Below are positions 30,023-42,084 of a DNA stretch of 64,000 nucleotides, one piece after another. The DNA is from ZC4RG30 sp963812195. Lineage in GTDB: Bacteria > Pseudomonadota > Gammaproteobacteria > Steroidobacterales > Steroidobacteraceae. The notes below the pieces were generated by a model, which worked only from the letters and a program-made list of their open reading frames with translations, had not been told where the DNA came from and made no database searches. A program made the translations under genes and the position numbers. The stretch is taken from the NCBI GenBank assembly GCA_963812195.1, contig CAWEUI010000011.1, positions 169,334 through 233,333 on the forward strand, read 5' to 3'. Position 1 is the first letter of the stretch, and each line of letters starts with the position of its first letter.

Positions 30023-31810
30023 TCACCCGCGACGGGTCAGCCGCAGCAGCTCGTTCAGGCGTTGGGTTTCCGGCTGCGAGAGGGTCCGCACCTTGGCCTG
30101 TTCATGCAGCACCTCCAGTTCGGCCTGCAGCGGCACCAGGGCCAGGTGGCGCACGATGCTGACCAGCTCACCGACCAGCATCTGGGCATCCTCCAGCACC
30201 AGCGGCTCCATGGCCAGCCGGTCCAGCCGCGCGCCGATGGGGGTGTCGCGCCACCGCTCCAGCAGCTGGGCGGTGGTGGCCGCGGGGCGCTCGTGCAGGG
30301 CGTCGAGCAGCTCGCGCAGCACGTCGACGCCCTTGTCGGCGATCTCGTCGAGCCGGCTGCGGTCCTGGGCGCTGATGTGCGCCGCCGTGCCCGGGGCGTG
30401 CAGCAGGATCTTCACCGCCTGGCGCAGCTGGCCGGACCGGCCGGCGCTGATGGCGGTGCGCTGCCTCGTCGCCGGATTCTCCGCCATCGGCCGCTGTGCG
30501 CCGGCGGGCGCGCTCATCGGGCCGACAATGCTCAGGAAGCGCTCCGCGTTCACGCCGATGGCCTCGGCCAGCCGGTCCAGCAGCAGCTCGCGGTAGGGTC
30601 CGGCCGGCACGCGTTCCAGCAGTGGCCGCGCCTCGGCCACGAAGCGCGCCTTGCCGTCGGCATGGGTCACGTCGATGGCGGCGGTGAGGTGCGCCACCAG
30701 GTATTCAGACAGCGGCAGGGCACCGCCAAAGCGCTCCTCGAAGGCGGCCTTGCCCTCCTTGCCCACCAGCGAGTCCGGGTCCTCGCCCTCGGGCAGGAAC
30801 AGGAACTTCAGTTCGCGGCCGGCCTGTGCCTCGGACAGCGCATTGTTCAGCGCGCGCCAGGCCGCGGCGCGGCCGGCCTTGTCGCCGTCGAAGCAGAAGA
30901 TGATCTCGCGCACCAGGCGGAACGCGCGCTTCAGGTGCTCCGGCGTGGTCGAGGTGCCCAGCGTGGCCACCGCGTAACCCACGCCGGCCTGGTGCAGCCG
31001 CACCACGTCCATGTAGCCCTCGACCACGATCAGTCGGGTGAGCGGTGCGCGATCCTGGCGCACTTCATATAGCCCATACAGTTCGCGCCCCTTGTGGAAC
31101 AGCGCGGTCTCGGGGGAGTTCAGGTATTTGGGTTCACCGGCATCCAGCACGCGCCCGCCGAAGCCGATCACCCGGCCGCGCTGGTCGCGGATGGGGAACA
31201 TCAGCCGGTCACGGAAGTAATCGTAGTGGCCCTCGCCCTTGTCCTTGTCGCGCTCGCGGATCAGGCCCAGCTCGAGCAGCTTGGCGCGCGAGGCCTCGCT
31301 GGCGCCGAAGCGCTTGAGCACCTCGTTCCAGCTGTCCGGCGCATAGCCGATGGCGAATCTGGTGGCGATGTCGCGCGTCAGGCCGCGCTTCTTCGCGTAG
31401 TCGCGCGCCGTATCGCTGGCATCGAGCTGCTCCTGGTAGAAGGTGGCGACCTTGGTCATCAGTGAGTAGAGATCCTCGCTGACCGACGGTGTGTCGGGCC
31501 GTTCGCCGCCCTCGCGCGGCACCTCCAGGCCCAGCCGCTGCGCCAGGTCCTCCACCGCCTCCACGAAGCTCAGGCGGTCGTAGTTCATCAGGAACGACAC
31601 CACCGTGCCGTGCGCCCCGCAGCCGAAGCAGTGATAGAACTGTTTGGCCGGGCTGACCCAGAACGACGGCGTTTTTTCGTTGTGGAACGGGCAGTTGGCG
31701 CGGTACTCGCGCCCGGCGCGCTTGAGCGGCACGCGCGCGTTGATGACCTCCACGATGTCGGCGCGGCCGATCAGATCGTCGATGAAGGCTTGGGGAATGC
31801 GGCCGGCCAT
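30023..31810 (-). CDS. dnaG: DNA primase DnaG
   Basis: A 595-aa primase. The CHC2 zinc finger is at residues 40-65 (CPFHNEKTPSF ... HCFGCG), the TOPRIM catalytic core contains IVVEGYMDVV and IIFCFDGDKAGR, and a C-terminal helicase-interaction domain follows. It makes RNA primers at replication forks together with DnaB. The start at 31810 (MAGRIPQAFI) begins at the conserved N-terminus; an ATG 30 nt upstream would add an atypical extension. In most relatives it sits between yqeY and rpoD in one operon; here yqeY lies 7.5 kb away. It is divergent from the cytolysin-like gene, 127 bp off. Confidence 0.97.
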   Translation of the reverse strand: MAGRIPQAFIDDLIGRADIVEVINARVPLKRAGREYRANCPFHNEKTPSFWVSPAKQFYHCFGCGAHGTVVSFLMNYDRLSFVEAVEDLAQRLGLEVPREGGERPDTPSVSEDLYSLMTKVATFYQEQLDASDTARDYAKKRGLTRDIATRFAIGYAPDSWNEVLKRFGASEASRAKLLELGLIRERDKDKGEGHYDYFRDRLMFPIRDQRGRVIGFGGRVLDAGEPKYLNSPETALFHKGRELYGLYEVRQDRAPLTRLIVVEGYMDVVRLHQAGVGYAVATLGTSTTPEHLKRAFRLVREIIFCFDGDKAGRAAAWRALNNALSEAQAGRELKFLFLPEGEDPDSLVGKEGKAAFEERFGGALPLSEYLVAHLTAAIDVTHADGKARFVAEARPLLERVPAGPYRELLLDRLAEAIGVNAERFLSIVGPMSAPAGAQRPMAENPATRQRTAISAGRSGQLRQAVKILLHAPGTAAHISAQDRSRLDEIADKGVDVLRELLDALHERPAATTAQLLERWRDTPIGARLDRLAMEPLVLEDAQMLVGELVSIVRHLALVPLQAELEVLHEQAKVRTLSQPETQRLNELLRLTRRG

Positions 31811-31937
31811 GGGATGGGCAAGGGTAGCAGGTCCCCCCAATTTCCAAGCTGGCGTCGGACTCCCGCGGCCGCTTTGTCGCTACCCCTTGCAGGAAGCTCA
31901 TATCAGCAACCTGTCCGCAGGGATGGAAGGAAGAATC

Positions 31938-34643
<2,706 letters not shown>

Positions 34644-34714
34644 GGGGGTGCGCCGGCCCATGCCGGCGCCCTTCTGGTCTGGGCCGGCAGCAGCAGGTAT
34701 CGTTGTTGCCGGCC

Positions 34715-35275
34715 ATGACCGGCGAGACGGAATTCACCAACTGGTTGATAGGTTGGCAGCACGGAGACGCGGCGGCCCGGGATGCGCTGGTCCCGCATTT
34801 GTACGAGGAGCTGCGGCGGCTGGCCCGCCGGGCCATGTCCTCCGAGTCGCCGGGCCACACGCTGCAGACCACGGCGCTGGTTCACGAGGCCTATCTGCGC
34901 CTGGTGCAGGCGCCGCTGGAGTTCTCCGGCCGGCAGCACTTCTGCGCGCTGGCGGCGCGCATGATGCGCCGGATCCTGGTGGACCACGCGCGCTCGCGCG
35001 ACCGGCTCAAGCGCGGCGGCGGTCAGATGCAGGTGAGCCTCACCGAGGCCGAGGGCATCCCGGTCGATCAGGGCGCCGACATCCTGATCCTCGACGAGGC
35101 GCTGGATCGCCTGGCGGGAAAGGACGAGCGCATGGCACAGGCAGTGGAGCTGGTTTACTTCGGTGGACTGTCCTATGAGCAGACCGCGGCGGAGCTGGGC
35201 ATCTCGCGTTCCACGCTCGGCGATGATCTCAAGTTCGCGCGCGCCTGGCTGCGCTCCGAGATGACGCCGGAATAG
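34715..35275 (+). CDS. ECF sigma factor of the TIGR02999 (sig-70_X6) type
   Basis: A 186-aa sigma factor: LIGWQHGDAAARDALVPHLY, LRRLARRAMSSESPGHTLQT, TALVHEAYLRLV, ALAARMMRRILVDHARSRDR and a region-4 helix-turn-helix (LSYEQTAAELGISRSTLGDD). This is the family that usually lies next to a serine/threonine kinase, as here, with no classical anti-sigma gene. Activation may therefore depend on phosphorylation, which is inferred from the family's gene context. ATG 34715 is preferred to the TTG at 34703. The kinase starts 8 nt after its stop, and the cytolysin-like gene ends 71 bp upstream, possibly in the same transcript. Confidence 0.88.
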   Translation: MTGETEFTNWLIGWQHGDAAARDALVPHLYEELRRLARRAMSSESPGHTLQTTALVHEAYLRLVQAPLEFSGRQHFCALAARMMRRILVDHARSRDRLKRGGGQMQVSLTEAEGIPVDQGADILILDEALDRLAGKDERMAQAVELVYFGGLSYEQTAAELGISRSTLGDDLKFARAWLRSEMTPE

Positions 35276-35282
35276 CAGCGCG

Positions 35283-37924
35283 ATGGCCCAGGCCAACTGG
35301 CAGGCGCTCAAGGAGCATTTCAGTGCCGCGCTGACGCTGGAGGGCGAGCAGCTGCAACGCTACCTGCGCGGCATCGAGGCCCGCGACCCGGACACCGCCT
35401 CGGAGCTGATGAAGCTGCTGGCGGCCAATTCCACCATCGGCGCGACCCTGACCGGCGCCGTCTCGGGCGCCGCGGCCTGCCTGCAGGCGGCCGAGCGCGA
35501 GGCGCTGATCGGCACGCATGTGGGCTCGTGGGTGGTGGAATCGCACCTGGCGCGCGGCGGCATGGGCGACGTGTACATCGCTCGCCGCGCCGACGGCGCG
35601 TTCGAACAGCGCGTGGCCGTGAAGTTCATCGGCAGCGCCGCGCTGGGTGGCGCCGCCGCGCAGCGCTTCGCCTTCGAGCAGCGCATCCTGGCCAGGCTCA
35701 ACCATCCCAACATTGCCCGCATCCTGGACGTGGGCACGACGCCGGAGGGCCAGCCGTTCCTGGTGATGGAATTCGTCGACGGCGTGCCCATCGACGAGTA
35801 CTGCCTGGAGCATCGGCTCTCGCTGCGCCAGCGCATCGAATTGTTCACCGGTGTGTGTGACGCGGTGGCCTTCGCGCACAGCAACCTCGTGGTGCATCGT
35901 GACGTGAAGCCGGCCAACGTGCTGGTGGAGGCCGGCGGCAGAGTGAAGCTGCTGGACTTCGGCGTCGCCAAACTGCTGGAGGAACAGGACGGCGCGGCGC
36001 GGCGCCCGAGCGCACATTGCAGGCGATGACCCCGGACTACGCCAGCCCCGAACAGGTGCTGGGTGGCCCGGTGACCACCCGTTCGGACGTGTACTCGCTG
36101 GGCGTGCTGCTGTACCAGCTGGTCACCGGGCTGCGTCCGTATGCCACGCGCGGCTTGCGCCCCAGCCAGATCGAGAAGCTGGTGTGTGACGACGAGGTGG
36201 CCGCGCCCAGCCGGCGTCTCGCCGCGGCCGGCAAGCACGCGCTGGCGCGGCTGTTGCGCGGCGATGTCGATCGCATCGTGCTGAAGGCGCTGGCCAAGGA
36301 TCCGGATGCGCGCTATGCCAGCGTGCAGCAGTTCGCCGAGGACATTCGCCGGCACCTGCAGGGATTTGCGGTGGAGGCGCGCGGCCGCTCCTGGCTGTAC
36401 CTGGCCGGCAAATTCACCCGGCGCCATGCAACCGGCGTGGCGCTGGGCGCCATCGTGCTCATCGGCGGCGTGGCCTTCGGCATCTATCACAGCATGGCGC
36501 TGACCCGCGAACGGGACATCGCGGCCGGGCAGGCCGCACGCGCGCAGGCCGTGTCGCGCTTCCTTACCCAGGTGTTCTCGGCGTCCAATCCGGACGTCGC
36601 GCGGGGCAAGACGCCCACGGCCAAGCAGCTGCTGGATGCCGGCGCGGCACGCATCGACTCGGACCTGGGCGGCACGCCGGCCTTGCGCGCCACGCTGTCC
36701 AACACCATCGGTGATGCCTACGAGAGTCTCGGGCTGTACGAGGAGGCATTGCGCCTGTACCGCAAGGGCCTGCAGTTGCATCAGGCCAATGGCGGCACGG
36801 CGGACGAGATCGCCAATGACCTGCGCAACGTCAGCGGCGTGCTGTACGAACTGGACGACACCACGCAGTCGCTGAGCACGGCGCACCAGGCGCTGAGGAT
36901 CCTGCGCGATGCGCATCCGGGCGATCATCAGGACGTGGCGGTGGCGCTGAACGACTACGGGCACGCGCTGTACGCCCAGGGGGACTACGCCGGCGCCATC
37001 GAGGCCTACCGCCAGGGGCTGGACATGCTGCAGCGGCTCGACGATGCCGATGCGGCGATCGTGGCGGACGTGCAGCACGACCTGGGCCAGTCCATGATGA
37101 TGAACGGCGACATCCGCGGCGCCGAGCCGGTGTTGCGCGATGCGGTGCGCGGCGCGCTGGCCGCGCACGGCGAGATGAACTCCTCGGTGTCCACCTTCCT
37201 GCAGTCGCTGGCTTCCGTGCTGGGCCAGGAAGGCAGGAACGCCGAGGCACGCGATCTGCTCGAGCGCGCGATCCACATCGACGAGACCATCGAGCCGGAC
37301 CACCCGGACATTGCCGACAACCTGATCGCGCTGGGCATGGTGCAGGCGCAGATGGGAGACCTGCAGCAGGCCGAAGCGGTGATGCGCAGGAGCGTGGCGC
37401 ACGCGCGCCGCACGCGCGGCGAGCAGAACGAGGCCACGGCCTACGATGAGCTGCAGCTGGCCAATCTGCTGACCGCGCGCGGCAAGTACCGCGAGGCCGG
37501 CACGCTCTACGACAAGTCGCTGGCCACCTATCGCAAAGTGCTGGGCCCGGACAACCCGTACCTGGCTTCGGTACTGCTGGGCTATGCCGCAATGGAGAAT
37601 CTCACCGGCAAGCCGAACCAGGCACTGGTGAAGGCGCGCGAGGCCCGGCGCATCATCGACGCCCAGTTGCCGCCCGGGCACTGGATCGGCGCCAGCGCCG
37701 ACAGCGTGATGGGCGAAGCGCTGTTGCTGCAGGGCCGGCTGCAGGAAGCCGGACCATTGCTGCAGAACTCATACCCGGTACTGGCGCAGGCCAAGCCGGG
37801 CAATCGCGCGACGCTGGCGGCATTGCGGCGACTGGTGGACTATTACGCAAAGACCGGCGACCAGGCGGCACGCCGGCGTTACGCGGACATGCTCGCCGCC
37901 GCGCAGCCAGGAGCAAGACAATGA
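35283..37924 (+). CDS. Transmembrane serine/threonine protein kinase with TPR region, one frameshift
   Basis: About 880 aa after repair of a one-base slip near 35998. Layout: N-terminal helical region, kinase with glycine loop ARGGMGDVYIARR, VAVKFIG lysine, HRDVKPANVL catalytic loop, DFGVAKLL and TPDYASPEQ activation segment. One TM segment (ATGVALGAIVLIGGVAFGIY) is followed by an extracytoplasmic array of TPR repeats (ALRLYRKGLQLHQANGG, AIEAYRQGLDMLQRL and others). This PknB-like plus TPR form commonly pairs with TIGR02999 sigma factors. It may sense an envelope signal with its TPRs. The stop overlaps the MFS start (ATGA). Confidence 0.9.
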
Positions 37925-39207
37925 ATCCGGAACGGGAACTGTACCGCCGCCTGCACTGGCGCCTGGTTCCCTACCTGCTGCTGCTGTACATCATCGCCTG
38001 GTTCGACCGGGTCAATATCAGCATCGCGGCACTGCAGATGAACAAGGACCTGGGCCTGAGCGCCGAGGTCTACGGGCTTGGCGCCGGCATCTTCTTCATC
38101 GGCTATGCGCTGTGCGAGGTGCCCAGCAACCTGATCCTGGCGCGCGTCGGCGCGCGGCGCTGGATCGCACGCATCATGGTGACCTGGGGGTTGATCTCGG
38201 CGGCCATGATGTTCGCCCGGGGCGAATGGAGCTTCTATGCGCTGCGTTTCGCGCTCGGTGTGGCCGAAGCGGGCTTCCTGCCCGGCATCATCTATTACCT
38301 CAGCCAGTGGTTCCCCAAGTCCGAACGCGCCAGCGCGGTGTCCTGGTTCATGCTCGGCATTCCATTGTCCGCGGTGTTCGGCAACCCGATATCCAGCTCA
38401 CTGCTGCAGCTCGACGGCATGCTGGGCCTGCGCGGCTGGCAGTGGCTGTTCGTGCTGGAGGGACTGCCGGCGGTGCTGCTGGGTGTGCTTACCTGGTTCT
38501 TGCTGCCGGACACACCGCGCGAGGTGCGCTGGCTCACCGACGGGCAGAAGCAGATGCTGCAGGCGCGCCTGGCCGCCGAGCAGCAGGCCACGGCGCAGCG
38601 CCACGTCAACAGCGCCAGCCTGCGCACCGCATTGCTGCATCCCACGGTGTGGCTGATGTGCTTCGTGATGTTCTGCTGCCAGACCGGCAGCTATGGCCTG
38701 CACCTGTGGATCCCGCAGATCGTCAAGGGCATCTCCCACCAGAGCAACCTGCTGGTCGGCTTCATCACGGCCATTCCGTACATCGGTGCGACCATCGCCA
38801 TGGTGTGGGTGGGCCGCAGTTCGGATCGCAGCGGCGAGCGCTTCTGGCACGTGGCCGTGCCCAGCCTGATCGGCGCGGCGGGCTTCGTGGCCAGTGCCTT
38901 CCTGCTCTCGCCGGTGCCCGGCATGATCGCGCTGACCATCGCGGCCATGGGCGATCTGTGCACGCGCGGACCGTATTGGGCACTGCCGTCGCGCTTCCTG
39001 TCCGGCAGCGCGCTGGCGGCCGGCATCGCGCTGATCAACACGGTGGGATCGCTGGGCGGTTTCGTCGGCCCGACGATGGTGGGCTATGTGAAGGAAGTCA
39101 CCGGCGGCTTCGCCGGAGGCCTGATCTTCCTGGCGAGCCTGCTGGTGCTGGCTGCGGTGGGTACGCTGGTGTTGCGCCGCTCGGCATTGCTGGCCGGTGG
39201 CGACTGA
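37921..39207 (+). CDS. MFS transporter, anion:cation symporter (phthalate permease-like) family
   Basis: A 428-aa permease with twelve predicted TM segments. The start LVPYLLLLYIIAWFDRVNIS and loop 2-3 PSNLILARVGARRWIARIMV are typical of the ACS family, which brings in organic anions (sugar acids, phthalate, tartrate) with H+ or Na+. The substrate cannot be read. It is the last gene of the forward block that separates yqeY from dnaG, and overlaps the kinase stop by 4 nt. No catabolic genes adjoin it. Confidence 0.88.
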   Translation: MNPERELYRRLHWRLVPYLLLLYIIAWFDRVNISIAALQMNKDLGLSAEVYGLGAGIFFIGYALCEVPSNLILARVGARRWIARIMVTWGLISAAMMFARGEWSFYALRFALGVAEAGFLPGIIYYLSQWFPKSERASAVSWFMLGIPLSAVFGNPISSSLLQLDGMLGLRGWQWLFVLEGLPAVLLGVLTWFLLPDTPREVRWLTDGQKQMLQARLAAEQQATAQRHVNSASLRTALLHPTVWLMCFVMFCCQTGSYGLHLWIPQIVKGISHQSNLLVGFITAIPYIGATIAMVWVGRSSDRSGERFWHVAVPSLIGAAGFVASAFLLSPVPGMIALTIAAMGDLCTRGPYWALPSRFLSGSALAAGIALINTVGSLGGFVGPTMVGYVKEVTGGFAGGLIFLASLLVLAAVGTLVLRRSALLAGGD

Positions 39208-39210
39208 GGA

Positions 39211-39294
39211 TTACTTGCGGCCGCGGCGACCGAGTCCGTAGCCCACTGCGACCAGCAGGCCGATCACGATCACGAATACCAGCAGCTTGCCCAT
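39211..39294 (-). CDS. Short single-TM peptide downstream of yqeY
   Basis: An open frame of 27 codons encodes MGKLLVFVIV..., one hydrophobic span of about 18 residues and a basic end GLGRRGRK. It begins 9 nt after the yqeY stop on the same strand and is convergent with the MFS gene. The compact TM plus positive tail looks like a genuine small membrane protein, but no strong ribosome-binding site is visible and I know no family for it. Confidence 0.5.
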   Translation of the reverse strand: MGKLLVFVIVIGLLVAVGYGLGRRGRK

Positions 39295-39303
39295 GGCAGC
39301 CGC

Positions 39304-39756
39304 TCAGGCGGCCTGGCCGAGCCGCGCCTTCACGCGCGCGCTGACCTTGGCCATGTCGGCGCGGCCGGCGGCGGCGCCCTTCACATGGGCGACGACCTTG
39401 CCCATGTCCTTGATCGACGCGGCGCCGGTGGCGCTGATCGCGCTGGCGATCAGGGCATCGATCTCGCTGTCTGAAAGCTGTGCCGGCTGGTAGGCGGTGA
39501 GCACCGCCAGTTCGGCGTTTTCCTTGGCCACCAGGTCCTCGCGCCCGGCGCTGTGGAACTGCGCGACGGATTCCTTGCGCTGCTTGACCATCTTCTCGAT
39601 GGCGCCGAGCACCTGCACATCGTCCAGCACGATGCGCTCGTCGACTTCCTTCTGCTTGATGGCCGCCAGGATCAGGCGGATCGTGGCGAGGCGCTCCTTG
39701 TCACCGGAACGCATCGCGGACTTCATGTCCTCGGTGATGCGCTCTTTCAGGGACAT
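39304..39756 (-). CDS. yqeY: GatB/YqeY domain protein
   Basis: A 150-aa helical protein starting MSLKERITEDMKSAMRSGDK and continuing RLATIRLILAAIKQKEVDER, the standard YqeY opening. The C-terminal ALIASAISATGAASIKDMGK block matches the tRNA-binding tail domain of GatB. It is usually encoded beside rpsU, as here (8-bp gap), and is thought to have a tRNA-related role that is not established. Cytoplasmic. Probably cotranscribed with rpsU. Confidence 0.93.
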   Translation of the reverse strand: MSLKERITEDMKSAMRSGDKERLATIRLILAAIKQKEVDERIVLDDVQVLGAIEKMVKQRKESVAQFHSAGREDLVAKENAELAVLTAYQPAQLSDSEIDALIASAISATGAASIKDMGKVVAHVKGAAAGRADMAKVSARVKARLGQAA

Positions 39757-39764
39757 GGATGGGC

Positions 39765-39986
39765 TCAGTAGGGGCGGGCGGCGCGCGCGTCGCCGGGACG
39801 CGGATTGCTGCGCTTGGCGTGGCGCTTCACCGCCGCGGCCTTCTTGCGCTTACGCTCCTGCGTGGGCTTCTCGTAGAATTCGCGCCGACGCAGCTCCGCC
39901 AGGACGCCCGCCTTTTCACAGGCGCGCTTGAAACGGCGCAGGGCCACGTCGAAATACTCATTCTCACGAACTCGCACGCTGGGCAT
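39765..39986 (-). CDS. rpsU: 30S ribosomal protein S21
   Basis: A 73-aa protein, MPSVRVRENEYFDVALRRFK followed by RACEKAGVLAELRRREFYEK and a Lys/Arg-rich tail. S21 helps the small subunit bind mRNA near the Shine-Dalgarno region. The start at 39986 gives the canonical MPSV N-terminus; an ATG 12 nt upstream is unlikely. It heads the rpsU-yqeY transcript from the promoter at 40028-40056 and is divergent from tsaD. Confidence 0.96.
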   Translation of the reverse strand: MPSVRVRENEYFDVALRRFKRACEKAGVLAELRRREFYEKPTQERKRKKAAAVKRHAKRSNPRPGDARAARPY

Positions 39987-40027
39987 AGGACCACTCAACC
40001 CTTTGTTTGGAGGGGAAAAGGCGCGCG

Positions 40028-40056
40028 ATTCTAAAGGGCTTGTCCCCGGGTGTCCA
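40028..40056 (-). promoter_or_regulatory. rpsU promoter
   Basis: On the minus strand, TGGACA (40056-40051) and TAGAAT (40033-40028) lie 17 bp apart, each matching 5 of 6 bases of the sigma-70 consensus. The -35 box ends directly against the tsaD start codon, so the tsaD promoter must lie closer to or within rpsU, or the two genes compete for polymerase. Confidence 0.7.
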
Positions 40057-41076
40057 ATGCGGATTCTTGGAATCGAATCCTCCTGCGACGAGAGCGCCGC
40101 CGCGGTGTACGACGAGGCGGCCGGGCTGCTCTCGCACGAGCTGTTCAGCCAGGTGGACGTGCACCGCCTGTACGGCGGCGTGGTGCCCGAACTGGCCTCC
40201 CGGGACCATGTCCAGCGGCTACTTCCCCTTGTTCGTCAAGCACTTGCGAATGCCGAAACCCGCGCGGACCAGCTGGCGGGCGTGGCCTACACGGCCGGTC
40301 CGGGGCTGGTGGGCGCGCTGCTGACCGGTGCGGCGCTGGGCCACAGCCTGGCCTACGCGCTGGGCGTGCCGGCGGTGCCGGTGCATCACCTGGAGGGGCA
40401 CCTGCTGGCGCCGCTGCTGGAGGACCGGGCGCCGCCCTTCCCGCATCTGGCGCTGCTGGTCTCCGGCGGGCACACCATGCTGATCCATGTGCATGCCTTC
40501 GGCCGCTACGAGCTGCTGGGCGAGACCCGCGACGATGCGGCCGGCGAGGCCTTCGACAAGTCGGCCAAGTTGCTGGGCCTGCCTTATCCGGGCGGGCCGG
40601 AGCTGGCGCGGCTGGCCGAAACCGGTCGCCCCGGCGCGTTCGAGTTTCCGCGGCCCATGCTGGAACGCGAGGGTTTCGAGTTCAGTTTCTCCGGGCTGAA
40701 GACCGCGGTGATGCTGGCGGTGCGCCGGCAGGAGCCGGATGCGCGGCGGCGCGCCGACATCGCGCGCGGGGTGCAGGATGCCATCGTGGATACGCTGGTG
40801 GGCAAGACCGCGCGCGCGCTGGATGCCACGCACCTGAAGCATCTGGTCGTGGCCGGCGGCGTCAGCGCCAACCTGGCGCTGCGCCACGCGCTGTCGGCCG
40901 CGGCGCGCCGGCGCCATGCGCAAATCTACTTTCCGCGCCTGGAGTACTGCACGGATAATGCCGCCATGATCGCGGTGGCCGGCATGGCGCGCCTGAAGCA
41001 CGGCGGCGCCGCCGCGGACCTTGCGATCCAGGCGCGCGCGCAGTGGCCGCTCACGGCGCTGGCCGCGCCGCTATAG
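40057..41076 (+). CDS. tsaD: tRNA N6-threonylcarbamoyladenosine transferase TsaD
   Basis: A 339-aa protein beginning MRILGIESSCDESAAAVYDE. The metal motif is HLEGH (His 111 and 115), and the later SGGHTM and ATP-binding GGVSANLALR follow. It forms t6A37 on ANN-decoding tRNAs together with TsaB and TsaE. The start at 40057 begins exactly at the conserved N-terminus. It lies divergent from rpsU and 14 bp before folB, the usual neighbourhood in gammaproteobacteria. Confidence 0.97.
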   Translation: MRILGIESSCDESAAAVYDEAAGLLSHELFSQVDVHRLYGGVVPELASRDHVQRLLPLVRQALANAETRADQLAGVAYTAGPGLVGALLTGAALGHSLAYALGVPAVPVHHLEGHLLAPLLEDRAPPFPHLALLVSGGHTMLIHVHAFGRYELLGETRDDAAGEAFDKSAKLLGLPYPGGPELARLAETGRPGAFEFPRPMLEREGFEFSFSGLKTAVMLAVRRQEPDARRRADIARGVQDAIVDTLVGKTARALDATHLKHLVVAGGVSANLALRHALSAAARRRHAQIYFPRLEYCTDNAAMIAVAGMARLKHGGAAADLAIQARAQWPLTALAAPL

Positions 41077-41090
41077 AAGAAGGGAAGGGC

Positions 41091-41459
41091 ATGTCCAGAC
41101 AGTCCGGCGACGTGGTGTTTCTGCGCGGTCTCACCATGGAGACCACCATCGGCTTCATCGAGTGGGAGCGCCACGTGAAGCAGACCGTGGTGCTGGACCT
41201 GGAAATCCCGGTGGATTGCGCCAGGGCCGCAACCACCGACACGGTCGACAACACGGTCGATTACAAGGCCATCGCCAAGCGCTGCATCGATTTCGTCACC
41301 GGCGCCGAGTTCCACCTGGTGGAAACCCTGGCGCACCAGCTGGCCATGACGCTGCTGGCCGAGTTCGACATCGCCTGGGTGCGGCTGTCGCTGAACAAGC
41401 CCGGTGCCATCCGCGGCTCGCGCGACGTGGGCGTGGCCATCGAGCGCCACCGCAAGTGA
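41091..41459 (+). CDS. folB: Dihydroneopterin aldolase
   Basis: A 122-aa protein with VVFLRGLTMETTIGFIEWER at the N-terminus, NTVDYKAIAKRC and a final LSLNKPGAIRGSRDVGVAIE, which supplies the conserved Lys. It cleaves dihydroneopterin to 6-hydroxymethyl-dihydropterin in folate synthesis. A GAAGGG ribosome-binding site precedes the ATG at 41091. FolK, which uses its product, is encoded 13 bp downstream. Confidence 0.95.
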   Translation: MSRQSGDVVFLRGLTMETTIGFIEWERHVKQTVVLDLEIPVDCARAATTDTVDNTVDYKAIAKRCIDFVTGAEFHLVETLAHQLAMTLLAEFDIAWVRLSLNKPGAIRGSRDVGVAIERHRK

Positions 41460-41472
41460 TACCGGTTCGCCC

Positions 41473-41970
41473 ATGACACTGGCCTACGTGTCGGGGGGCA
41501 GCAATCTCGATGCCCAGCCGAACCTGCTGCGCGCCGCGCATGAGTTGAAGCTGGCCTTCCCGGGCACCCGTTTCTCGCGCGTGTACCGCAATGCCGCCAT
41601 CGGCTTCGAGGGGCCGGAATTCCTGAACTTCGTGGCCGAACTGCCGGTGGACGTCGAACCCGGCGCGCTCAAGGCCGAGCTGGAACGCATCGAAGGGCTG
41701 TGCGGCCGGCCGCGCTACGCGCCCAGGTGGGCGCCGCGCACCATGGACCTGGACATCCTGCTGTTCGGCGATGCCGTGCTGGAGCTGCCCGGTCTGGTGG
41801 TGCCGCGACCGCAGCTCACCCAGTGGGCGTTCATGCTCGGGCCGCTGGCCGAACTGGCCCCCGATGCCATCCATCCCACGGCGGGCCGCACGGTCGGCGC
41901 ACTGTGGGCGGGTTTCGACCAGGGCGCGCATCCGCTGGTGCCGGTGCCGCTGGAGCTGGCCGACGCCTAG
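41473..41970 (+). CDS. folK: 2-amino-4-hydroxy-6-hydroxymethyldihydropteridine pyrophosphokinase
   Basis: A 165-aa kinase that transfers pyrophosphate from ATP to 6-hydroxymethyl-dihydropterin. The opening TLAYVSGGSNLDAQPNLLRA and the signature RYAPRWAPRTMDLDILLFGD (Mg-binding Asp pair in DLDI) are clear. The usual N-terminal G-S-N-x-G appears as GSNLD, acceptable within the family. It follows folB and precedes amt by 114 bp, where a separate promoter is likely. Confidence 0.93.
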   Translation: MTLAYVSGGSNLDAQPNLLRAAHELKLAFPGTRFSRVYRNAAIGFEGPEFLNFVAELPVDVEPGALKAELERIEGLCGRPRYAPRWAPRTMDLDILLFGDAVLELPGLVVPRPQLTQWAFMLGPLAELAPDAIHPTAGRTVGALWAGFDQGAHPLVPVPLELADA

Positions 41971-42084
41971 CCGACAGGTAGATGGCCGGGCAATAGTTGG
42001 TCCGGTAAACTCACCACCCCGTCCGGGCAGGATTTCCTGCTGCCCGCACAACTCGAACAACCAGGGGCGCGGGGGCCAGAACAA

